64,000 nt of DNA from Niameybacter massiliensis (GTDB lineage Bacteria > Bacillota > Clostridia > Lachnospirales > Cellulosilyticaceae), in contig NZ_LN875035.1 of the NCBI RefSeq assembly GCF_001282685.1, forward strand, positions 1,255,571 to 1,319,570, given 5' to 3'. Made by a program: the position numbers and the translations under genes. The notes beneath the pieces were generated by a model that was given only the letters and a program-made list of their open reading frames with translations, was not told where the DNA came from and did no database searches. Shown in pieces: positions 26,038-33,471 of the stretch. Position 1 is the stretch's first letter. Each line of letters opens with the position of its first letter.

Positions 26038-28116
26038 TTAATAATTTTCTTTTCTTACTTCAAAGTAGCTTCTTGGATGTGCACATACTGGACAAATTTC
26101 TGGTGCTTTATTTCCCACTACAAGATGCCCGCAATTACGGCATTCCCACATAGCCGTTTCACCTTTTTCAAATACTTGTTGCATCTCTACATTATGTAAA
26201 AGTGCACGGTATCTTTCTTCATGAGCTTTTTCAATTTTACCAACTGCTCTAAACTTATTTGCTAGTTCTACAAATCCCTCTATCTCAGCTTCTTTTGCAA
26301 ATGTCTCATACATATCTGTCCATTCATAATTTTCACCATCTGCTGCAGCTTTAAGATTTTCTGCTGTACTACTAATACCCTTTAATTCTTTTAACCACAT
26401 TTTTGCATGTTCTTTTTCATTATCTGCTGTGTGACTAAAAATACCTGCTATTTGTTCAAAACCTTCCTTCTTAGCAACGCTTGCAAAATATGTATATTTA
26501 TTTCTTGCTTGACTTTCTCCTGCAAAAGCAGCTAACAAATTTTGTTCTGTTTTTGTTCCACTATAAGCATTTACTTTTGGAGGCTCTATTTTTTCTTCAA
26601 CCTTCTCAAATTTATCTACTCCTACATGACAAATTGGACACTCCTCTGGAGCACTACTTCCTTCATGAATATAATTACATACAACACATCTAAACTTTGA
26701 CATTACTATATCCTCCTTTTTATTTTCAGATTTATGATTAAGGTTTATTCCTAAATCTGCACTACGGTCTTTATAAGCTGTATGAAGCATTTGTTCTGCA
26801 AGCTCACTTAATGGTTTTCCATAAAATGTCTCATATAACTTTTGAATCTCTTCATTTTCATGGCTTGCTCTTTTTCTCATATATTGATCACGCTTATAGA
26901 GTCCATCTACTCTTTTCTGTCTGAGCTCATTACCTTTATAAGCTCTATCCTTAGGCTGACCACCACCACCAATACATCCTCCTGGGCACGTCATTACTTC
27001 AATAAAATGGTATTGTTTTTCATTCGTTTTTAATTGCTCTATTAATTTACGTACATTACCTGTTCCATAAATGACAGCAAGATTAAGAGTATGCTCACCT
27101 ATCGTTAACGTTGCTTCTTTCATCTCCTCCATCCCCCGAACAGGCTTTAACTCATATAATGTTTGAGGTGCCTTTTCTTTTAAGATAAACTCATATGCTG
27201 TACGAAGCGCTGCTTCCATAACACCACCTGTATTACCAAAGATCACTCCAGCCCCACTTGCTTCTCCCATTAAGTTATCATACTGAGATTCTTCTAATTG
27301 ATTAAATTCAATGTTTTCTTCTTTTGCCCATTCTGCAAGCTCTCTTGTTGTTATCACATAATCCATATCTCGCATATCATCTATCCCATGATATCTTCCA
27401 GCTGCATTCATCTCTTTTCTACGAATTTCAAATTTTTTAGCTGTACATGGTGTCACTGCAACATTTATAATACGCTTCGAATCAATATCCATCTTCTTAC
27501 TAAAGTAAGTTTTTATAGTTGGACCTTGCATGCCAATGGGACTTTTAGCAGTAGAAAGATGAGGTAAAATATCTGGATAATAAAGTTCAGCAAACTCTAC
27601 CCATGCAGGGCAGCAACTTGTAAATTGAGGTAATGGTTTATTGCCTGTTTTAATACGTTCAAGGAGTTCAGTGGCTTCTTCCATTATTGTAAGATCTGCA
27701 CTAAAGTTTGTATCTAAAACATAGTCAGCGCCTAAAGTCCTTAGCATAGCAACCATTTGCCCCTGTACAAAACTTCCATCTTCCAGTCCAAACTCTTCGC
27801 CAAGTGCAACACGAACCGATGGAGATGTGCTAAAGATGACTATTTTATCTGGATCGTTAATTGTCTCTTTTACCTTAGTATATTCTTTTTTTTCCGTAAT
27901 AGACTCAACAGGGCATACATTAGCACACTGACCACAATGAATACATATTGCTCTATCTGATGTATTGGCTAAATCATAGGTTCCTAGAACTTCAATGTAG
28001 TCTTTACAAATATTTTTACACATACCACATTTAATACACTTTTCTTCATTTCTGATAATTGAAGGATTTTCTTCTTCAATGGGTACTCTTACTTCTAAAG
28101 ATAAATGTTTACTCAT
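26038..28116 (-). CDS. [FeFe]-hydrogenase-like protein fused to rubredoxin-rubrerythrin
   Basis: 692 residues in one uninterrupted frame. Residues ~24-75 hold two [4Fe-4S] motifs ([23 protein letters not shown]). The H-cluster domain (~90-450) has L1 TSCCPAW, L2 [10 protein letters not shown] (TPC instead of the common MPC) and L3 [15 protein letters not shown], so all cluster cysteines are kept. From residue 472 comes a rubredoxin domain (CVVCN...CPIC), a rubrerythrin diiron domain ([34 protein letters not shown]) and a C-terminal rubredoxin (CRNCG...CPVC). Such fusions are known among clostridial hydrogenases; electrons from H2 could reduce peroxide. A strong internal ribosome site precedes Met472 (26703). 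GGAGAAGGA precedes the main start. Confidence 0.95.
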   Translation of the reverse strand: MSKHLSLEVRVPIEEENPSIIRNEEKCIKCGMCKNICKDYIEVLGTYDLANTSDRAICIHCGQCANVCPVESITEKKEYTKVKETINDPDKIVIFSTSPSVRVALGEEFGLEDGSFVQGQMVAMLRTLGADYVLDTNFSADLTIMEEATELLERIKTGNKPLPQFTSCCPAWVEFAELYYPDILPHLSTAKSPIGMQGPTIKTYFSKKMDIDSKRIINVAVTPCTAKKFEIRRKEMNAAGRYHGIDDMRDMDYVITTRELAEWAKEENIEFNQLEESQYDNLMGEASGAGVIFGNTGGVMEAALRTAYEFILKEKAPQTLYELKPVRGMEEMKEATLTIGEHTLNLAVIYGTGNVRKLIEQLKTNEKQYHFIEVMTCPGGCIGGGGQPKDRAYKGNELRQKRVDGLYKRDQYMRKRASHENEEIQKLYETFYGKPLSELAEQMLHTAYKDRSADLGINLNHKSENKKEDIVMSKFRCVVCNYIHEGSSAPEECPICHVGVDKFEKVEEKIEPPKVNAYSGTKTEQNLLAAFAGESQARNKYTYFASVAKKEGFEQIAGIFSHTADNEKEHAKMWLKELKGISSTAENLKAAADGENYEWTDMYETFAKEAEIEGFVELANKFRAVGKIEKAHEERYRALLHNVEMQQVFEKGETAMWECRNCGHLVVGNKAPEICPVCAHPRSYFEVRKENY

Positions 28117-28227
28117 TTTCCTTCTCCATATTTTATATTTCTATAATCTATCTATATTTTTATATAATTATACACCTATTTAAAATTTAAGTAAATAGTA
28201 ATTATTATTATGAAATACTTTTTTCAC

Positions 28228-28272
28228 ATTATAACCCCTCAAATTTCATTTTAAAATTTGAGGGGTTATAAT
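28228..28272 (-). terminator. Perfect hairpin between kinase and hydrogenase genes
   Basis: A 19-bp perfect stem (28228-28246 with 28254-28272) with GGGG/CCCC core lies after the kinase stop. Neither strand has a good U tract, so termination may be weak. Confidence 0.6.
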
Positions 28273-28294
28273 GCATTTATTCTGTTAATTCATT

Positions 28295-30397
28295 TTATAA
28301 ATCATAGATATCTGAGAACTCTATTCTACATTTGTGAATTAATATATCTTCTTTTTCTGAGTCCATCTGATCTATTAATTGTACTTGCTGTGTTTCATTT
28401 ATTGTATGAATAGGAATGGTCACAATAAAGGTAGCTCCCTCTCCTTCTTCACTTTCTACATATATATTTCCTTGTTGTATTTCAACTAAACACTTCACTA
28501 AAGCTAGCCCAATACCTGAGCCTTCACATTTTCTAGTAAAAGAAGTATCTACTTGTGCAAAACGATTAAAAATCATGGCTTGCTTTTCTTTTGGAATACC
28601 TATACCTGTATCTCTTACTGAAATAACCAAATTATTATCTTTTATATTTAAAGTAACTTCTATAGAATCACCCTTATTGGTGTATTTAACCGCATTAGAA
28701 AGTAGATTCAGCATAATGCGCTCTATCTTTTCCAGGTCACACGCCATAACCAATTCTTCCACTTCGGTATCAAAAATAATAGAAAGTTCTTTATTTTTAA
28801 CATACTCAACTACCGACATAGTAATATCTTCTATTACGCGAACAATATCACAGTTGACCCACTTCGCTTGATAATAACCAGCTCCCATTTTAGATATATC
28901 TGTAATATTATTAATAAGTCTCAATAACCTAAAGATGTTTTGTTTCTCTATACTTTTATATCTCTCTAACTTACTTAGTATCTCTCCTATACTCTTTTCT
29001 TCATCTATCTCCTTAACCTCTAACTCGAATATCTGCATTGTACTATAAATAATGTTTAATGGTGTCTTCAATTCATGAGACATATTTGCAAGGAACTCCG
29101 TTTTTAAGGTTTCTAATTGTAAGGCTTCTTGATAAGCAATCTTTTCCGCTTCTATTTCTTTTCTAATTAATAATTCTCCTCTTAGTTCTAGCGAGTATTC
29201 TATACTCTTAAAAAGAATAGCTATATGCTGACAAAGCTTATCAATAATACACGAGTCCATTAGTGGATACTGCAATTTTGATTCATATGTCGTAAAAATA
29301 GCCCCCATAAACTTGTTATTATACTCAATAGGATTAATTCTTATATAGCTATCATCTATTGTTTTTGATTCTTTTGTTATCCTACACCTCATCTTTTGTT
29401 CAAATGCTTCTACTTTCCATTCTGTATTTTCTTCTATAAGTTCTACTAACTTAATACCATCAATACGTAAAGGACTATTCGTCAAAAGCCTATCATCTGA
29501 CTTTTGTAGTCTACCAATTTCCTCCATACTTTCTGTATTCTCATTATATTTTAATATAATAATATTATTTCCTTGAAATATTCTAGCTGCTCTTGTACTA
29601 AACTCTAGTGACTGTACTAATTGATCATCAAGTTCTTTTTGATCTATCCTAAAATCTGAATTTTTACTCTCTATAACCTTAGCAATATCTACATTCTGTT
29701 TCAAAATATTATATTGACTCATTCCTATATAGCCTTGGTAAGTTTGATCTTCATCAAATAGTGGGATTTTAATAAGCTGATATGTTAAATTTTCTTTAGC
29801 ATTGGCACTCATACGTTCTTCATTAATCATAATACCTTTACGAAGTATGCTTTGATCCTTTTTAAATATATCTTTATTTAAAGTCTCTTTATAAACTTCT
29901 TCAGGATGTTGCTCTAAAAGCTCTTTTCTATTAGATATATTATTCATATCACTTAATTGATTTACCATTGTAAGTGTATTAGAGTTAGCAAACTTATAAT
30001 TATCTTCCGTATCTGCTAACCATATTGCATAAGGAATGTTCTCTAAGATTACTTCTAGTTCTTTTGTCGTGATCTTTGCTTCTTTATACGCTTTAACCAC
30101 CAACCAATAACTATCTCCTCCTAACCATTCTTCTCTATATATTTTTCCATTTGCTTGAAGCAATTTTCTTTCATGATCATATAAAAAAATATCTATACTT
30201 TTGCCTACAGATTTTTCAATTTCATCAATTATACTTTCAATCTGATTCGACAATATTTGCTTTATGAACTTGTTATGCAGATCTTCTTTTCTATATTTTA
30301 ATTTCGCCAATATACTTTGATTACAAAATCGAACTCTGTAGTCTTCATCAAAAATAATAATACCCTCTTCTAAGTAATCCAATAGTTGTATATTCAC
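28295..30397 (-). CDS. Soluble PAS-containing sensor histidine kinase (orphan)
   Basis: I place the start at the GTG at 30397 (700 aa), which has AAGGGAGGG upstream; an ATG 33 bases earlier has no ribosome site. No membrane segment is seen. An N-terminal PAS (LLDYLEEGIIIFDEDYRVRFCN), a second PAS-like region (LENIPYAIWLADTED), a GAF-like middle (~260-410), then HisKA (NMSHELKTPLN, His441) and HATPase_c with N box (NLLSNAVKYT), G1 (DTGIGIP) and G2 (GSGIGLAL). No receiver domain and no regulator gene adjoin, so the partner is unknown. A redox or energy signal is possible given the PAS/GAF parts and the neighbouring hydrogenase. Confidence 0.92.
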   Translation of the reverse strand: MNIQLLDYLEEGIIIFDEDYRVRFCNQSILAKLKYRKEDLHNKFIKQILSNQIESIIDEIEKSVGKSIDIFLYDHERKLLQANGKIYREEWLGGDSYWLVVKAYKEAKITTKELEVILENIPYAIWLADTEDNYKFANSNTLTMVNQLSDMNNISNRKELLEQHPEEVYKETLNKDIFKKDQSILRKGIMINEERMSANAKENLTYQLIKIPLFDEDQTYQGYIGMSQYNILKQNVDIAKVIESKNSDFRIDQKELDDQLVQSLEFSTRAARIFQGNNIIILKYNENTESMEEIGRLQKSDDRLLTNSPLRIDGIKLVELIEENTEWKVEAFEQKMRCRITKESKTIDDSYIRINPIEYNNKFMGAIFTTYESKLQYPLMDSCIIDKLCQHIAILFKSIEYSLELRGELLIRKEIEAEKIAYQEALQLETLKTEFLANMSHELKTPLNIIYSTMQIFELEVKEIDEEKSIGEILSKLERYKSIEKQNIFRLLRLINNITDISKMGAGYYQAKWVNCDIVRVIEDITMSVVEYVKNKELSIIFDTEVEELVMACDLEKIERIMLNLLSNAVKYTNKGDSIEVTLNIKDNNLVISVRDTGIGIPKEKQAMIFNRFAQVDTSFTRKCEGSGIGLALVKCLVEIQQGNIYVESEEGEGATFIVTIPIHTINETQQVQLIDQMDSEKEDILIHKCRIEFSDIYDL

Positions 30398-30448
30398 ATC
30401 TACACCCTCCCTTAAACACTTTTCTCCCATACAAGTCTACCATGAAAT

Positions 30449-30480
30449 TAAATAACTATCCCCCTCAAAATAGTTATTTA
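30449..30480. repeat. 11-bp perfect inverted repeat upstream of the kinase gene
   Basis: TAAATAACTAT and ATAGTTATTTA flank CCCCCTCAAA. It lies about 50 nt before the GTG start. The remaining stretch to 30760 is AT-rich with no gene, RNA or clear promoter that I can support. Confidence 0.5.
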
Positions 30481-30760
30481 ATCTTTGCTTACATAAATCG
30501 ACTTTTACTTACAAAGTATACACTATTTATATCCTCTTTTAAATATTATTATTTTTACCTGTTTTTTATTTTTTATTTAATTAATTAATACTTTGTGAAT
30601 ATTCGTTCATACTCCTAGTAACTACTGATAGCTAATATACAGAATAGATATTTTATAGATTTCTTCACTCTTTTTCTTTTAAACAGTATGAACAAGTAAA
30701 TCTCTTTTTAATAACTACTTCTTTACATAGTGCTATAAATTATTTTTTTAACTTTAAAAT

Positions 30761-31189
30761 TTATTTTCCCATTCTACAACATCTACAGCAAGGATTACAA
30801 AGATAACAACAGTTATAATTATTTCCACCTTCTTGAGAAGTTGTAGGTAAACTTCCCCCTCCATCATTAGATATATTTTGATATTGGCATGTCCTTGGAA
30901 TAACATAAGGTGCTACTAACAATCCCGCTACTTCATAACATGATACTATAGGTTTATTAAATATTTGATGGTAAACAGGATACCAAAGTTTAATAAATGT
31001 GGCAATATATATTTGTAATAATATTGCTTGAGCATTAGCAGGTATATACACCCCTTGATGTTGATACTCCCATATACTATCACTTACAAATTGATACTGT
31101 TTTCCTTCTATCACATATGACACTGTAAAGTAAGCTACAAAATCTCCTCTATTGGTAACTTCAATATAGCCTTTATCTTCATTATTCAT
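30761..31189 (-). CDS. Uncharacterised 142-residue protein with cysteine-rich C-terminus
   Basis: AGGAGGAG precedes the ATG. The first ~105 residues look like a beta-rich domain (EVTNRGDFVAYFTVSYVIEG, GVYIPANAQAILLQIYIATF, NKPIVSCYEVAGLLVAPYVIPRTC). A Gly/Ser/Asn linker (NDGGGSLPTTSQEGGNN) leads to a tail CCYLCNPCCRCCRMGK with seven cysteines in thirteen residues. There is no signal peptide or membrane helix. The tail resembles cysteine motifs of metal-binding or spore-coat-like proteins, but I know no matching family and assign no function. Monocistronic. Confidence 0.75.
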   Translation of the reverse strand: MNNEDKGYIEVTNRGDFVAYFTVSYVIEGKQYQFVSDSIWEYQHQGVYIPANAQAILLQIYIATFIKLWYPVYHQIFNKPIVSCYEVAGLLVAPYVIPRTCQYQNISNDGGGSLPTTSQEGGNNYNCCYLCNPCCRCCRMGK

Positions 31190-31255
31190 AGCATCTCCTC
31201 CTAATACTTGTTTAATTTATTATATGTATTCTACTACTTGGTCGTGATACAATAA

Positions 31256-31298
31256 ATAGCCTACACCTCTAACACATACGTTCGAAGGTGTAGGCTAT
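31256..31298 (-). terminator. Terminator downstream of the decayed amino-acid ABC locus
   Basis: ATAGCCTACACCT (31256-31268) pairs with AGGTGTAGGCTAT (31286-31298); minus-strand RNA continues UUUAUUGUA. Confidence 0.8.
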
Positions 31299-31312
31299 AG
31301 CTATAAAATTTA

Positions 31313-31432
31313 TTATAGGAATTGAACATTAAATATAAACTGATCTAAACGTTTCATTCCCTCTTTAAGCAAGGACATAGGCAGTGCTACATTCATTCTT
31401 ATTGTATCTGGTCGATTAAATAGGCACCCATC
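31313..31432 (-). pseudogene. C-terminal remnant of a PatB/MalY-like cystathionine beta-lyase
   Basis: The last 39 codons plus stop of an aminotransferase-fold gene remain in a frame shifted from the preceding permease. The peptide includes DGCLFNRPDTIRMNVALP and SLLKEGMKRLDQF, matching the final segment of PatB/MalY enzymes, in which 'F.R.N.A.PR..L.E.L.RL' is conserved. There is no start codon and no upstream part, so a deletion has joined it to the permease 3' end. PatB-like lyases often sit with cystine importers, consistent with the neighbouring broken transporter. Confidence 0.78.
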
Positions 31433-32162
31433 TTGCCACCTCCTCCACTTTTTTAGCTACTCTATACTTTTTAGTGATTTTATGTCCGCTCTTGCCAAAG
31501 TCTAACTTCCTATTTATATAGTTAAAGATCTGTTCCATTACAATACTAATCAGTGCAAATACAATGGCACAGCATACATAGCCTTCTAATACATGACCGG
31601 TCTTAGCACCAATGGATACCGCTTTCCCAATCATATCGATGACACCAACTAAGTATGCTAAGGCCGTTGCTTGGAATAAGGAAATAAAAATTGTGCCAAA
31701 AGTTGGTAGGGCAATACGCAATGCTTGTGGTGCAATAACATGCACCATAGTTTGTGTTTCCGTTAAACCTGCGGCACGACCGGCTTCTGTTTGACCTGTA
31801 GGAACTGCCAAAATAGCAGCCCTAATCGTTTCTCCCATAAATCCGGCCATATTAAGTCCATAAGCCAACAATACATAAACTATATTATTAATCTCAGCTA
31901 TATCTACACCTAATGACTTCAAGACGGCTGGAGCCCCAAAATAGACAACAAACATCTGGCATATAATGGGTGTACATCTTATATAGGAAATAAATATGGT
32001 AACAATCTGATCGAGTACAACAACCTTTCTAATTCTAATAATTGCTAAAATACATCCCAAGGTTACCCCCATTACAAATGACCCAAGAACGATTTGCAAG
32101 GTAATCGGAAACTTTTGAATAATCGTTGGAAAATATTCTATAACTCTTCCCCATTCAAACAT
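31416..32162 (-). CDS. Amino-acid ABC transporter permease (probably cystine-type), 3' end altered
   Basis: 248 residues from the ATG at 32162, preceded by GGAAGGAGGG; an upstream in-frame ATG lacks such a site. It belongs to the HisM/GlnP permease family: PTIIQKFPITLQIVLGS start, five to six membrane segments, EAA loop EAGRAAGLTETQTMVHVIAPQALR, and GVIDMIGKA. The last ~10 residues (VEEVARWVPI) overlap the lyase remnant and may derive from the deletion. The partner binding protein is broken and no ATPase gene is present, so the transporter is unlikely to work alone. Confidence 0.85.
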   Translation of the reverse strand: MFEWGRVIEYFPTIIQKFPITLQIVLGSFVMGVTLGCILAIIRIRKVVVLDQIVTIFISYIRCTPIICQMFVVYFGAPAVLKSLGVDIAEINNIVYVLLAYGLNMAGFMGETIRAAILAVPTGQTEAGRAAGLTETQTMVHVIAPQALRIALPTFGTIFISLFQATALAYLVGVIDMIGKAVSIGAKTGHVLEGYVCCAIVFALISIVMEQIFNYINRKLDFGKSGHKITKKYRVAKKVEEVARWVPI

Positions 32163-32190
32163 ACTATCCCTCCTTCCTATTTCAAACACT

Positions 32191-33066
32191 TTATTTTTTT
32201 GAGTAGTCTTTACCTAAAATTTCTTCTGAGATTCCTTTTAATATCCCTTCTTCTCGTAATTCACGAATCGCTGTATCAACATCTTGTTGAAGTTCTTCTG
32301 CTCCTTTTTGATAGATGAAATAAGCACCATCATTATAGCCTTCTGGCGTTATATTGTAATCGCTATAAGCTAAGACATTATCGTATTTTGAATTAAATAA
32401 ATTCAAATCGTATTCACTCTCGATAAATACATCATAGAGGCCATTTTTTATACCTGTTGCAATAACGGATAAGTCTGTTGCCTACTCCACTTTAAGGCTA
32501 CTATCAGGGTTCTCTTTGTTCCAGTTAAGGAGTATGGTCTCAGCCATTGTTCCATTTGTTGTGACAGCTGTTAATCCTTTACAACTCTCAAGATCTGTAA
32601 TACCTGTTCTTCCTTTTAAATAACCTACATGGAAACTACCAAAGTACATATCAGCTTCTTCTGCATAGAGATAATTTTCTGCTCTCTCATCTGTATAGCC
32701 AAAGTGATGTACTGCCATATCATACTTTTTCGTATCCAGCCCAATAAGTAAGTTACTAAAGTCATCAGGATTAATAGTAAATTCGTATTTATCCTCTAAT
32801 TTCTCTGCTACGGCACACACAACCTCATAGTCGTAACCTGCTGGGTTTTCATCATCATCTAAATAGCAAAAGGGTACAAAAATATTACCAATTCCTACTG
32901 ATACCTTTATTTTATCTGACGCATCCTTTTCACTTTTCCCCTCGCTTCCTTTAGTTGTTTCTACTGTTTTTGTATCACTCTTACTACATCCACCTAATGT
33001 TAAACTCATCATTGTAATCACTGTACATACACCCATAGTTTTTACTAACATTTTCATTCTTTTCAT
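32191..33066 (-). pseudogene. Amino-acid-binding lipoprotein gene interrupted by an in-frame TAG
   Basis: The frame encodes 291 residues broken only by one amber codon (32482-32484) at residue 195. The first part has a lipoprotein signal with LTLGGC (Cys27) and SBP_bac_3 features (VPFCYLDDDENPAGYDYEVVCAVAEKL, VTTNGTMAE). After the TAG the reading frame continues unchanged with ATDLSVIATGIKNGLYDVFIES and GAYFIYQKGAEELQQDVDTAI, exactly the second-lobe sequence expected. A single nonsense change therefore truncates the protein. Readthrough or a sequencing error are the alternatives. It is followed after 28 nt by the permease. Confidence 0.85.
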
Positions 33067-33103
33067 ATACTCTGCCTCCTTTGGATTTTTAAATAAACAA
33101 AAT

Positions 33104-33140
33104 AGGCGCTAGCTCTAATCATAATTAGATACTAACGCCT
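33104..33140 (-). terminator. Leader terminator-like hairpin before the binding-protein gene
   Basis: AGGCGTTAG/CTAGCGCCT plus an inner TCTAAT/ATTAGA stem is followed on the minus strand by ATTTTGTTTATTT, about 38 nt before the start codon: a possible attenuator. Confidence 0.6.
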
Positions 33141-33192
33141 TTGTTAATTTCACTTATTTTATTTATTCTTATTTTTAATGGTTATATAACAA

Positions 33193-33229
33193 AAAGGTGC
33201 AATTTGCTTTTTCAACAAATTGCACCTTT
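33193..33229 (-). terminator. Second leader hairpin before the binding-protein gene
   Basis: AAAGGTGCAATTT pairs perfectly over 13 bp with AAATTGCACCTTT and is followed on the minus strand by TTTTTG. It lies between the promoter at 33279-33307 and the hairpin at 33104-33140. Confidence 0.65.
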
Positions 33230-33258
33230 GCAACCTACCTATTTAATATGTAGATGTT

Positions 33259-33307
33259 TTCTTGAATTTATATCAAGAAGTATAGACTTAGTTTTTTTAG
33301 CTGTCAA
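33259..33307 (-). promoter_or_regulatory. Strong promoter with operator-like inverted repeat, decayed amino-acid ABC locus
   Basis: TTGACA (33302-33307) and TATACT (33279-33284) are 17 bp apart on the minus strand. Abutting the -10 box is TTCTTGA-N7-TCAAGAA (33259-33279), a 7-bp inverted repeat at the transcription start that could be an operator or a 5' hairpin. It gives a leader of about 200 nt. Confidence 0.75.
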
Positions 33308-33361
33308 TACATTTTTTCATATATGTCATTTATTTCCTAAAATATCTTTCGCAAGAAGTAA

Positions 33362-33454
33362 TTGAAATTTGTCGAAAAAAATGTTATGCTACCAACATTA
33401 AAATCAAATTACACTATGAAAGAGAGCTTGTTTCATAAGCTCTTTTTTAATGTT
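33362..33454 (+). promoter_or_regulatory. Promoter and attenuator-like leader of the ABC-F gene
   Basis: TTGAAA (33362-33367) and TATGCT (33385-33390) are 17 bp apart. The ~75-nt leader holds a hairpin AGAGCTT/AAGCTCT (33423-33443) followed by TTTTT, an intrinsic terminator before the gene. AACATTAAAA (33394-33403) can pair with TTTTAATGTT (33445-33454), enclosing that hairpin. ABC-F resistance genes are commonly controlled by such ribosome-sensitive leaders. Confidence 0.7.
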
Positions 33455-33457
33455 TAG
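33416..33457 (+). CDS. Possible 13-residue leader peptide of the ABC-F attenuator
   Basis: ATG to TAG encodes MKESLFHKLFFNV and runs through the whole terminator hairpin, ending 14 nt before the ABC-F start. Stalling or slow translation here would disrupt the hairpin. There is no good ribosome site before the ATG, so translation is uncertain. Confidence 0.35.
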   Translation: MKESLFHKLFFNV

Positions 33458-33471
33458 AGAGAGGTATAAAT

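Noticed and set aside
32482..32484. Pyrrolysine decoding of the TAG in the binding-protein gene
   Set aside because: No pyl gene or PYLIS-type element is visible, and the locus is otherwise decaying, so a nonsense mutation is simpler; kept only as an alternative.
33066..33272. T-box or SAM riboswitch in the amino-acid transporter leader
   Set aside because: The T-box bulge sequence and SAM aptamer core words are absent; only two simple hairpins are seen.
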